A stretch of 64,000 nucleotides of DNA from Lacrimispora xylanisolvens (GTDB lineage Bacteria; Bacillota; Clostridia; Lachnospirales; Lachnospiraceae): positions 124,001 through 188,000 of the forward strand of contig NZ_PTJA01000008.1 in assembly GCF_002934545.1 (NCBI RefSeq), given 5' to 3'. Both the position numbers and the translations under genes were made by a program. Under the pieces are notes generated by a model. The model was not told the origin of the DNA. It saw only the letters and a list, made by a program, of their open reading frames with translations, and did not search any database. Shown piece by piece: positions 33,508-46,507 of this stretch (its first letter is position 1; each line of letters starts with the position of its first letter).

Positions 33508-34948
33508 ATATATTTCCCCATCTTACTGCCGGAATCCTCACCGTAACAGCCGTTCCGACTCCGTACTCGCTTTCAATGGTAAGTCCATATGCCTCACCAA
33601 AATTCAGCCGGATCCGCTCTGCCACATTGGCAATTCCAAAGCCTTCCCCTACGTGAAAATCCGCTTTGCTGCCGCCGGCAATCTGATGCTCCATTTTTCT
33701 TACCTCATCCGGTTTCATTCCAATTCCGTTATCCTCTACCTTTAAAAGAATATCTTCATTCTCCTGCCAGCCGCTGATCCGTAAGAATCCTTTTTTCCTG
33801 CAATTCTTTATTCCATGGTAAAGTGCATTTTCCACAATGGGCTGCAGGGTAAGTTTTAATATGGAATAATCCCGGATCCGTTCTTCAAAATCAATCTCAT
33901 AATCCATAATGTCCTCGTAGCGGAAATGCTGGATTAAAAGATAACTTTTTATATGCTCTGCTTCCTCTTTAATCGTAATAAAATCCCGTCCGTTGTTCAA
34001 ACCGATTCTTAAAAAAGAAGACAGTGCAGTAATCATCTCCACCACCTCCTGATGCTGCTTTCCCTCGGCCAGCCAGACAATGGTATCTAACGTATTATAG
34101 AGAAAATGAGGATTGATCTGAGCCTGAAGCAGCTTCAGTTCTGTTTTTCTCTTTAACTCCTGTTCTTCCTTTATGTGCTGGATCAGTTCTCCAATCCGGA
34201 TTACCATCTGGTCATACTGTTCCCCTAAAACCTTTAGCTCCCTGATATTGCTTTTTGGCGCGCTGACTTCCAGGTTCCCGTCTGCCAGCTTCATGGTATA
34301 TTCACATAGTTCCTCAATGGGTTTTGTAATTCTTTTTCCAAAGGAAGAAAAAGAGGCAAGTAAAAAGACAATAAGATAAGAAGCAATCACAATGCAAAGA
34401 GCAATGACCTGCCTTGTCTGGGTGTCAAGCTTCTGGCGAACAGACTCCAGAGTCTTTGTCTCATTATAGATATAATCAGACATGGACTCCTGGATTAAAT
34501 CAGTAATCGCATAGATATCCTGATCAAGACGTGCCATGTTCCGGTCATAATCCCCGATGATGTTGCTGGTCTGAATATCCTCAATTCGTTTTTCCAGCAT
34601 TCCGATTAAAACTACAATCCCATCCAGCCCCTTTTTGCTGGTATCCTGGGGAGTGGTGTCTTTCAGCTCCAAAAAGATCTTTTTGGAATTTTCCAGATCC
34701 TCATACGGGTTTAAGGATTCAAAGGTGTCTGCTCCGATAACAATCCGGTACATCTTATAATCAATGTTGGATTTAAAATCAAAATTAAATTCTGTTGCCA
34801 TTGTAAGGTTACGTATACTCTGACGATACTGTTGATTCTGCCATTCCATGGTATATAGCAATATCCCAATCATAATGATGACCGGGATAAATAAAATTGC
34901 CTGCATGTTTTTTATTTTCGCCTTTATTGAATCACTTTTGTACTTCAT
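33506..34948 (-). CDS. YesM-type sensor histidine kinase
   Basis: A 480-residue membrane kinase. One helix near residues 14-34, an extracellular helical sensor to about 180, a second helix, a HAMP region, then the His_kinase motif LQAQINPHFLYNTLDTIVW with the phospho-accepting His, and the ATPase boxes VENALYHGIKN, VEDNGIGM and GEGFGIANVAERI. It overlaps the response regulator gene by 17 bp. Adjacent to the YtfQ-type transporter, it probably senses an external sugar and controls that operon. Confidence 0.94.
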   Translation of the reverse strand: MKYKSDSIKAKIKNMQAILFIPVIIMIGILLYTMEWQNQQYRQSIRNLTMATEFNFDFKSNIDYKMYRIVIGADTFESLNPYEDLENSKKIFLELKDTTPQDTSKKGLDGIVVLIGMLEKRIEDIQTSNIIGDYDRNMARLDQDIYAITDLIQESMSDYIYNETKTLESVRQKLDTQTRQVIALCIVIASYLIVFLLASFSSFGKRITKPIEELCEYTMKLADGNLEVSAPKSNIRELKVLGEQYDQMVIRIGELIQHIKEEQELKRKTELKLLQAQINPHFLYNTLDTIVWLAEGKQHQEVVEMITALSSFLRIGLNNGRDFITIKEEAEHIKSYLLIQHFRYEDIMDYEIDFEERIRDYSILKLTLQPIVENALYHGIKNCRKKGFLRISGWQENEDILLKVEDNGIGMKPDEVRKMEHQIAGGSKADFHVGEGFGIANVAERIRLNFGEAYGLTIESEYGVGTAVTVRIPAVRWGNI

Positions 34949-36557
34949 TTTCTCCCCCTGACCGAAACGCCTTCGGTGTGATTCCGTGAATCTTCTTAAA
35001 CAGGTAACTGAAATAATGGGGATCCTTATATCCCACCTGATATCCGATTTCTGAAGTCCTTAAATCCGTTTTCAACAGTAATTCCCTGGCAGCATCCATG
35101 CGCACCTTTGTTAAGTACTCCACAAACGTAATTTCCATCTCCTGACTGAAGATGGTACTGAAATGATTGGGGCTGATATTGACTGCCGACGCCACAGCAT
35201 TTAATGAAATATCTTCATCCTGATAGTGGGCTGCTATATAATCCACTGCCTTTTCAAGAACCAGACGGTACTTTTTCTGAGAACAGGTGGTTCGAAAACC
35301 AATTGCCTTAGCAAGGATCTCCCTGGTATACTTAACTGCAGATTCCATGGAGTTCACACAGGGCTGCATGGTCTTTGCATCTCCAAACTCCTTTAAAACC
35401 TGTTCCGGCTCAAAGCCTAGCTGAGACACAAACCCAATTACTGCCAGATACACATCCATCAGGATGTACTGCCTGAAAATCAGTGAATTAATGTTATTCC
35501 CGCAGGCTTCCATATATTCCTCAACGAAATACTTCACCTCAGGGACTGATCCGTTCTTTAAGAAGTTGGGAATAATGTCACGACTTAACTTGGTGATATC
35601 AATTCCCTCCAGGCTGATACTTCCCGTATCATTATGAATCCGCACTGCCGCCTCCGCCGTTAGAATCTGGTTGCGGTCCAGCATATAACGGCAGGCATAA
35701 GCCCTGCTTGCTGCTTTAAAGGAAGTGCGGATCTCACTGAGTCTGCACACCGGAGTCCCGATCCCTCCAAAATACTCCATCTCAGGAAATGATTCCGCCA
35801 GACGTATGAGAATCTCCGAATAATATGTTACCTTCCGTTCCATATCCGATTCTTCTCCCATAATCAGAAAGCCATACCCTTCTGAAAGCCGGTTAAATCC
35901 GATGATATCAGCTCTTCCTTCCAGTTCTTCCTTCAGTCTCTTATCAAACAGTACATTCTCATCCGAGTACTGATCCTGGCTCTCCGCTCCTTTTGCCTGA
36001 AACAAAATGAGATTGTACATAGGGGCAGATAAAGAAAGATTGTGCTCCTGACCTTTTCGAAGCAGCTCAGAAAGTCCCAGCTTCCCTGATACGATACTAT
36101 CAAATAACCGGTCCCGGTCCATCTGCTTTCGTTCTTCCTGCTGCTTTAAAAATTCCTGCTTATATCCCTTCTCGCTTTTTTCCTGCATGATTGTCTCACT
36201 CATTCGTTCCAACGCTTCTAAAAGCTGACTGCTGCTCACCGGCTTTAAGAGATAATCCGCAGCTCCAATCTTAATCGCCCGTTTGGCGTACTCAAAATCA
36301 TCGTATCCGCTGAAAAACATAATATGTATATCCGGTAAAGCCCGTTTCGCCATCTCCGCCAGTTCCAGTCCATCCATAAAAGGCATCCGGATATCCGTAA
36401 GCAGTATATCCGGCTTCGATTTTAATATCATGGGATAAGCCAACTCTCCATCCGGTGCTTCCCCGGCAAATTCAAACCCATATTTTTCCCAGGCAATTCC
36501 GTTTTTAATTCCTTCACGGACAATTTTTTCATCCTCTGCAAGAAATATCTTAACCAT
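34932..36557 (-). CDS. YesN-type response regulator with AraC output domain
   Basis: A 541-residue regulator. The N-terminal receiver has LAEDEKIVREG, phospho-acceptor in DILLTDIRMPFMDG and LKPVSSS. A long middle region follows (about 130-420), of the kind seen in clostridial YesN proteins. The C-terminal AraC domain has SLNAVASAVNISPNHFSTIFSQEM and TSEIGYQVGYKDPHYFSYLFKKIHG. It is the first gene of the pair with the histidine kinase and likely binds near the YtfQ-type promoter. Confidence 0.94.
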   Translation of the reverse strand: MVKIFLAEDEKIVREGIKNGIAWEKYGFEFAGEAPDGELAYPMILKSKPDILLTDIRMPFMDGLELAEMAKRALPDIHIMFFSGYDDFEYAKRAIKIGAADYLLKPVSSSQLLEALERMSETIMQEKSEKGYKQEFLKQQEERKQMDRDRLFDSIVSGKLGLSELLRKGQEHNLSLSAPMYNLILFQAKGAESQDQYSDENVLFDKRLKEELEGRADIIGFNRLSEGYGFLIMGEESDMERKVTYYSEILIRLAESFPEMEYFGGIGTPVCRLSEIRTSFKAASRAYACRYMLDRNQILTAEAAVRIHNDTGSISLEGIDITKLSRDIIPNFLKNGSVPEVKYFVEEYMEACGNNINSLIFRQYILMDVYLAVIGFVSQLGFEPEQVLKEFGDAKTMQPCVNSMESAVKYTREILAKAIGFRTTCSQKKYRLVLEKAVDYIAAHYQDEDISLNAVASAVNISPNHFSTIFSQEMEITFVEYLTKVRMDAARELLLKTDLRTSEIGYQVGYKDPHYFSYLFKKIHGITPKAFRSGGENEVQK

Positions 36558-36689
36558 GTCTGATTCCCCCTGTCAGCCGCATTTCTATGATTCGATTATA
36601 TAAAATCCTCTATGGAAATATAAGAGAATAATTTCCGCCGCTTCATTTTCATTCGTAAAAAAACATACCTCTCCCCATATAGTACCACA

Positions 36690-36740
36690 AAAAAAGAGAT
36701 TCGTAACTCCTGGTTTTTCAGGAATTACAAATCTCTTTTT
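36690..36740 (-). terminator. terminator of the bgl-esterase operon
   Basis: AAAAAGAGAT (36691-36700) pairs with ATCTCTTTTT (36731-36740), and the stem continues inward with interruptions toward CTCCTG/CAGGAA. T residues follow in both directions. It starts 7 bp beyond the esterase stop. Confidence 0.8.
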
Positions 36741-36746
36741 AAACAC

Positions 36747-38498
36747 CTATTCTACGTCACTCCAAAGGCTTTTATTGCCGTAATGTTCATCTAATTCGCG
36801 GCTGAACCACCGTCCGTTCAGAATATTTTTGATCATTTTATCCTTAATCTCAGCGGAAACACTGGTATCCTGATCCATGGCTTTCATAATATTCTCATAG
36901 GTGGCTGTTACATCTTTTTCTTCTACAACTGCATCGGTTTGTGTCCCATCAAATACCATGGACACTTTTTTATCCGGTTTCCAGCTGCTCCATGCTGCCA
37001 GCCCGTCACCATTTGGATCTCCTGATTGTAAAAAGTTTGCCAGATAACTGTTGTACTGCTTCGCCATTGCCTGATAGCCTGCCTTACCAAATGCATCCGG
37101 GAAAAACTCAAGATAATTGTGTCTGGCAGAAAGCATGGGAACGAAAATGCCATGGAATGCACCATAGTCACCTAAATCTTTGACTGTAGACTGATCACTG
37201 CCGTAATTAACCTGACAGATATAAATATCAGACTGATAATGATCAGACATCTTCACCGCACTTTCCTGAGCATTAAAGATCCGGTACATATCACTTCCGT
37301 ATTTGCTGGCAAATGCTTTGGCCGCCTTAATCTCATCCTCTGAATATCCTGCCATGTCATCACTCTTAAAATATCCATCTCCCAGACAGAACATGGAAAA
37401 CTCAGAGCTTCCCGTAAGCATCATGAGCGGAACGCTGTTATAATTTTCCGTATCAAATCCGTTTTTCGGAATGACCACTCCATCCTCATAAAGATGAGGG
37501 AATACACTCATACGGATAGCCGCATTTCCCATAAGAGGAACCAGACGTTCTGCTGATATGGAATAAAGGTATTCCTTAACATCAGCGGAATCTGTCATCA
37601 GCCACTGATAAGCAGCGTTTTCATCTGCTGCCTTTTTATCCTCGACAGCAAGAGGCGCTATGGCTTTTGCAATCTTTTTCCCACTTAACTCTTCTGAAGC
37701 TGTGGTCATACCTCCGCTGAAAGCAATGGCTTTCTGAAATTTCCCCTTAAACTGAGGACTGATCAGCATTGCCATAACATCACGGCCTCCTGCTGAAAAT
37801 CCGGAAATAGTAATATTACCCGGATCTCCGCCGAATGCTTCAATGTTATCCTTAACCCAGTCAAGGGCATAGGCGATGTCAAGCATGGCAAAGTTTCCGG
37901 TTCCATTCTCTCCGCCGGTTAATGCCGGCAGGCAGTTAAATCCCAAAAGCCCGAGACGGTAATCCACTGAAACATAAACGCAGTTATCATTCTTTACCAG
38001 ATCAGCTCCGGGAATTTCTCCCGCTTTACCGGTCTGATTATTGCCTCCGTGTATAAATACAAGCACAGGAAGCTTTTTACTTCCCTCTTTTGCATATACA
38101 TCAAGCTTTAAACAATCCTCACTTCCCTTTACCTCAGTTCCTGAAAGCTGAAGCGCAGGCTGTGATGCTTCGGTACAATTTAATTCCTCCGTCCAGGCAG
38201 CCGGTGCAGCTGGCGCCTGCCACCTTAATTCACCCACCGGTGCCTTTCCGTATGGAATTCCGTACCAGGTCAGGAGCTCCCCTTCCTGTACCCCTTTTAC
38301 GGGACCGTATGTGGTAGAAACCACTGCGGCCCCATCTTTTGTATCGTCTGACGAAACGGGTGCTGCTTCCGCAGCTGCGTCCGTTGTTTCAGTTGTTGTC
38401 TGCAAAGCAGTTGTTTCTGTCTTTGCCGCACTGCCACAACCCGATGCCATAATCATGGTCATTAAAACAAGACCGGCTGCCAAACCTCTTTTTTTCAT
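36747..38498 (-). CDS. lipoprotein carboxylesterase (type B)
   Basis: A 583-residue extracytoplasmic enzyme: signal peptide with lipobox ASGC (Cys21), Thr/Ala-rich linker, then the carboxylesterase B fold with VKGVQEGELLTWYGIPYGKAP, LPVLVFIHGGNNQTG (oxyanion hole) and nucleophile elbow ITISGFSAGGRDVMAML. The elbow is GFSAGG instead of the common GESAGG. It lies 21 bp after the phospho-beta-glucosidase gene with GGGGAG before the ATG, so it is the last gene of the bgl operon. A surface esterase made with a beta-glucoside PTS suggests that acylated glucosides are trimmed before uptake. Confidence 0.9.
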   Translation of the reverse strand: MKKRGLAAGLVLMTMIMASGCGSAAKTETTALQTTTETTDAAAEAAPVSSDDTKDGAAVVSTTYGPVKGVQEGELLTWYGIPYGKAPVGELRWQAPAAPAAWTEELNCTEASQPALQLSGTEVKGSEDCLKLDVYAKEGSKKLPVLVFIHGGNNQTGKAGEIPGADLVKNDNCVYVSVDYRLGLLGFNCLPALTGGENGTGNFAMLDIAYALDWVKDNIEAFGGDPGNITISGFSAGGRDVMAMLISPQFKGKFQKAIAFSGGMTTASEELSGKKIAKAIAPLAVEDKKAADENAAYQWLMTDSADVKEYLYSISAERLVPLMGNAAIRMSVFPHLYEDGVVIPKNGFDTENYNSVPLMMLTGSSEFSMFCLGDGYFKSDDMAGYSEDEIKAAKAFASKYGSDMYRIFNAQESAVKMSDHYQSDIYICQVNYGSDQSTVKDLGDYGAFHGIFVPMLSARHNYLEFFPDAFGKAGYQAMAKQYNSYLANFLQSGDPNGDGLAAWSSWKPDKKVSMVFDGTQTDAVVEEKDVTATYENIMKAMDQDTSVSAEIKDKMIKNILNGRWFSRELDEHYGNKSLWSDVE

Positions 38499-38519
38499 AT
38501 AAATAACTCCCCAGTTATA

Positions 38520-39971
<1,452 letters not shown>

Positions 39972-39978
39972 TCATTTA

Positions 39979-41904
<1,926 letters not shown>

Positions 41905-41931
41905 TTACGCCTTATCATTCAAAAAAGTTAC

Positions 41932-42027
41932 AAAAAAAGACCCTGCTAAAAGCTGACTGCCTGATAATCATCCGCAGCCGCTTATGTGCAGGGTCCTGCC
42001 CAGACAATAGAGTCCGGTAACAATCCC
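41932..42027 (-). promoter_or_regulatory. RAT antiterminator and overlapping terminator before bglP
   Basis: On the minus strand GGATTGTTACCGG begins at 42026 and GGGCAGGACCC ends near 41991, the pattern of a ribonucleic antiterminator bound by BglG/LicT proteins. Its 3' part is shared with a terminator stem (41988-41995 with 41939-41946) followed by T7. The two structures are mutually exclusive. Confidence 0.8.
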
Positions 42028-42057
42028 ATCTTTCTGTTTTAACAGTGCTCTAAAAAA

Positions 42058-42883
42058 CTAAGTCAGTTCTCTCGTCACTTTTTCTATATGAATCATCAGA
42101 TACATCATCTCTTCCCGGTCCATCTCATAATAGTACCGGTCATGAATATAATCAGCTATTTTAACAATGCAGTTGTATGATTTGCGGTATTTATCCTTCA
42201 AAAGCTGATACCACTCATCATCTGTAGATTCGTACTGCTTGTTTTGCAGCATACGCTGTGCAAAAAATCGAATGTGTGTTACGAAACGCCTGTAATCCCA
42301 GGTTTCCGTATTTAGTTTTACCTGATAAGCAGCTTCGACAATATCCACTATGTCACGGATAATGCCTGTTATTAATTCCAGATTGTCAGGCTCCTGCTTT
42401 TTGTTCTGTCCATAGACAAAATGAAATGCCAGAAACATGGCTTCATCCTCTTCCATGGAAATATTAAGCCTTCTTTGGATTAAATCAACCGCATACTGAC
42501 CCACCTTAAATTCACTGGGATAAAACCGCTTTCCTTCCCATAGCATGGCGTTTCGAAGGATAACCCCTTCTTTATAACGCTCAACCGCACCTGCGATATG
42601 ATCACAGATCGTCAGTATGATCCTGGAATCCAGCTGCATGCCAAACTCATTCTTTGCATAATCAGCAGTCTGCTCGCTGATCTCCCAATATTCCTGAGGA
42701 AGTTTTGCAAAATATTCTTCAAAATGACGGGCGTCACGCTTATCATTCTGAATAAACACACGCTCTACCAGTTTGTGGTCCACTTCATCGCCTTTTTTCT
42801 TACCAAAGCCGATTGCTTTCCTCTTTTCCCTCAGTATTATAAGCTAATACCATATTATTATTCAGAACCTTCTCTATCTTCAT
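42058..42883 (-). pseudogene. licT: BglG/LicT-type antiterminator, frameshifted in the RNA-binding domain
   Basis: From the ATG at 42883, with AAGGGG before it, the frame reads MKIEKVLNNNMVLAYNTEGK, the start of the CAT RNA-binding domain. It then runs to a stop about eight codons later. The rest of the domain (AIGFGKKKGDEVDHKLVERVF) and the two PRD domains continue in another frame from about 42815 to 42058. Compared with LicT about five residues (normally like LVVMG) are missing at the junction, so a small deletion of 3n+2 bases fits. The four regulatory histidines in CDHIAG, AFHFVYG, THIRFF and IHIEKV are kept. No ATG, GTG or TTG in the second frame restores the CAT domain. A base-calling error is possible. 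Confidence 0.75.
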
Positions 42884-43219
42884 AAGCCCCTTCAGATAAA
42901 AAAAATAGACAAGCCATCAGGACCACTTACCACATACTGTTAACATGTGATATTAACCCTGTAGATCTTGCCTGCCTTACCAGTCACAAACTACACATCT
43001 ATTTTCTAGGTACAGTATATCATGGATACCTATGGAGATCTATATACAAATCTGATAAAATTCCTGTATGTTTTTGTCGAAAATGCACAATACAAGTATT
43101 CTATATATAGCCGCACTCTATTATCCATCATACCATATTTTTTAATTCAAGTCTACTAATTTTCTATTTTTTAAATTAAAATAATGATGCCGGCAATTAA
43201 AAATTTGGAGGAACTATAG
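42884..43219. other. intergenic region between the bgl operon and the methyltransferase
   Basis: This 336-bp AT-rich gap holds a second RAT (42964-42992) on the minus strand, with a possible minus -10 TATACT at 43014-43019. A possible plus-strand promoter, TTGTCG (43074-43079) and TATTCT (43097-43102) 17 bp apart, serves the methyltransferase gene. I see no gene in it. Confidence 0.5.
42964..42992 (-). promoter_or_regulatory. second RAT, in the leader of the antiterminator gene
   Basis: Read on the minus strand, AGTTTGTGACTG, a six-base loop, then CAGGCAAGATC gives the 29-base RAT pattern almost exactly. It lies about 80 bp upstream of the antiterminator ATG, like the first terminator site of the E. 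coli bgl operon. An overlapping terminator is less clear, with a T-rich run at 42905-42899. Confidence 0.65.
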
Positions 43220-43978
43220 ATGGTAGCAAAAGAATCAGACTGGTATAAAAAAATATGGAGCCTGGATATAAAAAATCATTCATGGGTGGAGGACACAAAA
43301 CAGCAAATTGATTTTATTATTAAAACATTAGACTTAAGAAAAGATCAACGAATCCTTGATCTGGCCTGTGGGTTTGGAAGGCACAGTCTGGAACTCTCAA
43401 GAAGAGGATTTCAGGTTGTCGGAGTGGATATTACCAAAGATTATATCACAGATGCAGAAATTACAGCAAAGAAAGAGGGTTTAAACGCCCGGTTCATACT
43501 TTCAGATATTCGTAATCTTAAATTTAATCAGGAGTTTGATGTTGTCTTAAACTTAGCAGATGGTGCCATTGGTTATCTGGAAAACGATAGTGAAAATTTA
43601 AAGATTTTTGATGTGATAGCAGATGCATTAAAACCCGGTGGTAAACACTTTATGGATTTGTGTAATGCGGAATATGCAGAATTACATTTTCCAGCCACCA
43701 GTTGGGAAGCAGGTGAGAACGCTCTTTCTCTATCCAGTTTTGAATGGAACCCGGAAAAGAAAATTATGCTTTATGGGGGTAAAACTATTTCTTATGGAGA
43801 CCCCCTGGTTAAACCGGAAATCCTCCGTGGTGACACAATCCGGCTCTATTCTCATGAAGAACTGGATGGAATTTTAGAGGCCAGAAATATGAAGATAATG
43901 CAAACCTATTCCAATTATTATGGAAAACCAGAAACTTCAAAAGAGCTTCAACTAATGGTATATTCTATTAAATCATAA
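43220..43978 (+). CDS. class I SAM-dependent methyltransferase
   Basis: A 252-residue soluble methyltransferase. Motif I is ILDLACGFGRHSLELSRRG (about residues 46-64), followed by VVGVDITKDYI with the ribose-binding Asp, and DVVLNLADGAIGYL for motif IV. The C-terminal part resembles small-molecule or UbiE-type methyltransferases of Firmicutes. The ATG follows GGAGG by 8 bp. It is a single gene ended by a terminator. The substrate is unknown. Confidence 0.85.
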   Translation: MVAKESDWYKKIWSLDIKNHSWVEDTKQQIDFIIKTLDLRKDQRILDLACGFGRHSLELSRRGFQVVGVDITKDYITDAEITAKKEGLNARFILSDIRNLKFNQEFDVVLNLADGAIGYLENDSENLKIFDVIADALKPGGKHFMDLCNAEYAELHFPATSWEAGENALSLSSFEWNPEKKIMLYGGKTISYGDPLVKPEILRGDTIRLYSHEELDGILEARNMKIMQTYSNYYGKPETSKELQLMVYSIKS

Positions 43979-43990
43979 AAAATCATTATA

Positions 43991-44037
43991 AAAACCTGAG
44001 ACTTGTACACGTGAACAAAGTGCATGTCTCCGGTTTT
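43991..44037. terminator. bidirectional terminator
   Basis: AAAACC (43991-43996) with GGTTTT (44032-44037) and GAGAC (43998-44002) with GTCTC (44026-44030). It lies between the convergent methyltransferase and GH31 genes. Confidence 0.7.
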
Positions 44038-44049
44038 TCCCATATTATT

Positions 44050-46503
44050 TCAGCAGGTTTCATCCTCAGAATCTGTATCCTGCATTTTAACTTTTATCTC
44101 TTTACCATTATAAGAGAAGGTTTTCATTTTTCCTGATGAAGTATGAACGACACAGATCCGCCCGGATATGGATTGATCAAATACAAAGCTGCTTTCACCC
44201 ACACACAACTCTTTCTCAGCATCGTTCCATGAAACCGGAATCAGGTTATACGTTCCGCTCTCATATTCATACCCATCTCCTGCATCTTCATACAGTTCAA
44301 AAGCTCCATCTTTTCCTTCATATATATGGAATTCAAATGGGGTATTTACGGATTCTAAGGTATACTCTAGCCCCTGCTCCATGGGGATAATCCCACCTTC
44401 CCGTACAAATACCGGTATCTGGTCAAGAATGGCTTCCACTGTAACCCACTGCCCGCCTTCGTATTTCTCACCGGACTGAAAATCATACCAGCTTACTCCA
44501 GAGGGGAGATAACAGTTCCACTGTTTCTTCGTCTCTAAGCTGCGGTTTTCCGACTCATAATACATGGGATCTGTAACAGGACAAACCAGCAGAGAGTCCC
44601 CATACATGAACTGGGATCCCAATTCACAGGCAGTTTCATCTTCCGGAAAGTCAAACAGAAGGCTGCGGAACATGGTGTAATCATGAAGCGCCACCTTTCC
44701 TGCCAGAGAATAGGTGTATGGCAAAAGCTGATATCTCAGACGGATACATTTCTCCAGTGCATCATAAAACATAGTTCCAGGCTCTCCGAAATTCCAGATC
44801 TCTCTTGGAGTATCAGTTCCATGAGAACGGAACATAGGAAGAAATAAGCTAAACTGCATCCATCTGACGTAAAGCTCCCGGTACGCCCTGTCTTCTGTTC
44901 CCAGTTCATATCCGCCCTGCCAGAACCATTTAGGTTCGGGATCATTATGACAGCCACAGCCACGCTTTTTCCAGTTGTCCTTTACCACAAAGAATCCGCC
45001 TGCGTCTAAAGTCCAGTAAGGATGCCCGCTCATGCAAAAATTAAGCCCTTCCCGGATCTGCTTTCGAAATGTTTCCCATGTTGCACAGATATCCCCTGAC
45101 CAGAGTACAGTGCCATAAGCCTGTGAACCTGCATAGCCGGAACGGGTGAGATTTAATACCCGTTTATCCTCACAGCTGTTTCTCTGATTCTCATAGATTC
45201 CTCCGGCATGAACGGCACCGTACAGATTTGCTTCCCCTGGGTCTAAATATTTCTTATGTTCTTCTCCAACAATCAGATAACGCTCCCATGGCTCCTTTTT
45301 ATAGCTGCCTCTCCAGTCAGGTCCGCTAAACGGCTCTGTGGAATCACACCACCACGCATCCACACCTGCCGAAAAAAGTTCCTGATCAAGCTGCTTCCAA
45401 TACATATTTCTTCCTTCAGGGTTAAACGCGTCATAGGTGGAGAAATCATTTAAAAGGAGATTCTCTTTTTTAAACTCCTCGTAATTTTCTCCGTCAGAAC
45501 TCATATTGGGCCATACAGAAACCATTACATGAACGTGTTTCCTGTGAAGCTCTTCTATTGCTGCCTTAAAATCCGGATAACGGGTTTTATCAAGAATCTT
45601 ATTCCCCCATTTTCCATTCTCCCAGGTATTCCAATCCTGTACAATTCCGTCTATTGGAATTTTCCTTTTTCTGTATTCATTTACTACAGCAATGAGTTCT
45701 TCCTGGGTATGATAGGCTTCTTTTGACTGAATATACCCAAAAGACCACTTGGGCAGCATGGGGGCCTGACCGGTCAGCCTTCTGACACCTGAAATTATTT
45801 CATCCAGATTATTGCCCTGTATAATATAGTAGGAAAGCTGATCAATGGTATCCAAATAGACGTAAGATCCCCGGCAATCATCATTGAACGTCATCAAAGA
45901 CCCGCAGTCAAATAATATGCCGTAGCCCTGGTCTGATACGAAAAATGGGATCGGACTCCTCATGTTATGCTGGTACAGATACTGAGTAGTTCCTCTATAA
46001 TTATAGATACCTTCCTCTCCCTGTCCCAGGCCATGAATTCGTTCCTTATCCTGCCATTTAAAATACAATTTTCCCCGGTAAGCAGTCCGCACCTTTTGAG
46101 AAACCAGATTATTTACAAAGTTTCTCTCTCCATCCACAGTTTTTACCCGTGAAACATCAGCACTTTCTCCACCTACTGTATAGCGAAAAACAGGAATCTC
46201 CTCCAGTTCCCTTCCGGCTTCCTCAAAAAGCAGCTTCCCCGTATCGGCAAGAGTCCAGCATACCGCCCCAGTTTTTATGTCAACCTTCGCATTCATCCGC
46301 CCATTTCCCAGCAGACAAACGGATTCTGTACTCTCGTAATCCAGTTTTCCCTGCTCCGGCAGATGGATTCCAAGAGGGGAAGTTACCTGCTTTCTCCCAT
46401 CTTTGCTGCAACTGCAATGGATAATATCTGATGCAATATTCCCATAAGTCAGGGTCACTCCCCCTGCTTCGATCACAACCGCCCCGCTTTTATTCTCTGA
46501 CAT
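44050..46503 (-). CDS. glycoside hydrolase family 31 (alpha-xylosidase-like)
   Basis: An 817-residue GH31 enzyme without a signal peptide. The catalytic nucleophile lies in AWWCDSTEPFSGPDW (a W-x-D-x-TEP box, typical of the alpha-xylosidase branch). RSGYAGSQAYGTVLWSGDI supplies the acid/base Asp, and FRSHGTDTPREIWNFG follows. The C-terminal part has VFVREGGIIPMEQ and FELYEDAGDGYEYESG. It lies 4 bp after a MalG-type permease gene as the last gene of an ABC operon, so it most likely cleaves the imported oligosaccharide in the cytosol. Confidence 0.9.
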   Translation of the reverse strand: MSENKSGAVVIEAGGVTLTYGNIASDIIHCSCSKDGRKQVTSPLGIHLPEQGKLDYESTESVCLLGNGRMNAKVDIKTGAVCWTLADTGKLLFEEAGRELEEIPVFRYTVGGESADVSRVKTVDGERNFVNNLVSQKVRTAYRGKLYFKWQDKERIHGLGQGEEGIYNYRGTTQYLYQHNMRSPIPFFVSDQGYGILFDCGSLMTFNDDCRGSYVYLDTIDQLSYYIIQGNNLDEIISGVRRLTGQAPMLPKWSFGYIQSKEAYHTQEELIAVVNEYRKRKIPIDGIVQDWNTWENGKWGNKILDKTRYPDFKAAIEELHRKHVHVMVSVWPNMSSDGENYEEFKKENLLLNDFSTYDAFNPEGRNMYWKQLDQELFSAGVDAWWCDSTEPFSGPDWRGSYKKEPWERYLIVGEEHKKYLDPGEANLYGAVHAGGIYENQRNSCEDKRVLNLTRSGYAGSQAYGTVLWSGDICATWETFRKQIREGLNFCMSGHPYWTLDAGGFFVVKDNWKKRGCGCHNDPEPKWFWQGGYELGTEDRAYRELYVRWMQFSLFLPMFRSHGTDTPREIWNFGEPGTMFYDALEKCIRLRYQLLPYTYSLAGKVALHDYTMFRSLLFDFPEDETACELGSQFMYGDSLLVCPVTDPMYYESENRSLETKKQWNCYLPSGVSWYDFQSGEKYEGGQWVTVEAILDQIPVFVREGGIIPMEQGLEYTLESVNTPFEFHIYEGKDGAFELYEDAGDGYEYESGTYNLIPVSWNDAEKELCVGESSFVFDQSISGRICVVHTSSGKMKTFSYNGKEIKVKMQDTDSEDETC

Positions 46504-46507
46504 ACCC

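Noticed and set aside
42781-42783. GTG as the true start of the antiterminator gene
   Set aside because: No ribosome binding site, and the protein would begin in the middle of the RNA-binding domain. The upstream ATG at 42883 encodes the missing N-terminus in another frame.
42805-42830. Programmed ribosomal frameshift in the antiterminator
   Set aside because: A +1 shift would still leave about five residues missing from the RNA-binding domain, and no clear slippery site with a stimulating structure is seen. A deletion is simpler.
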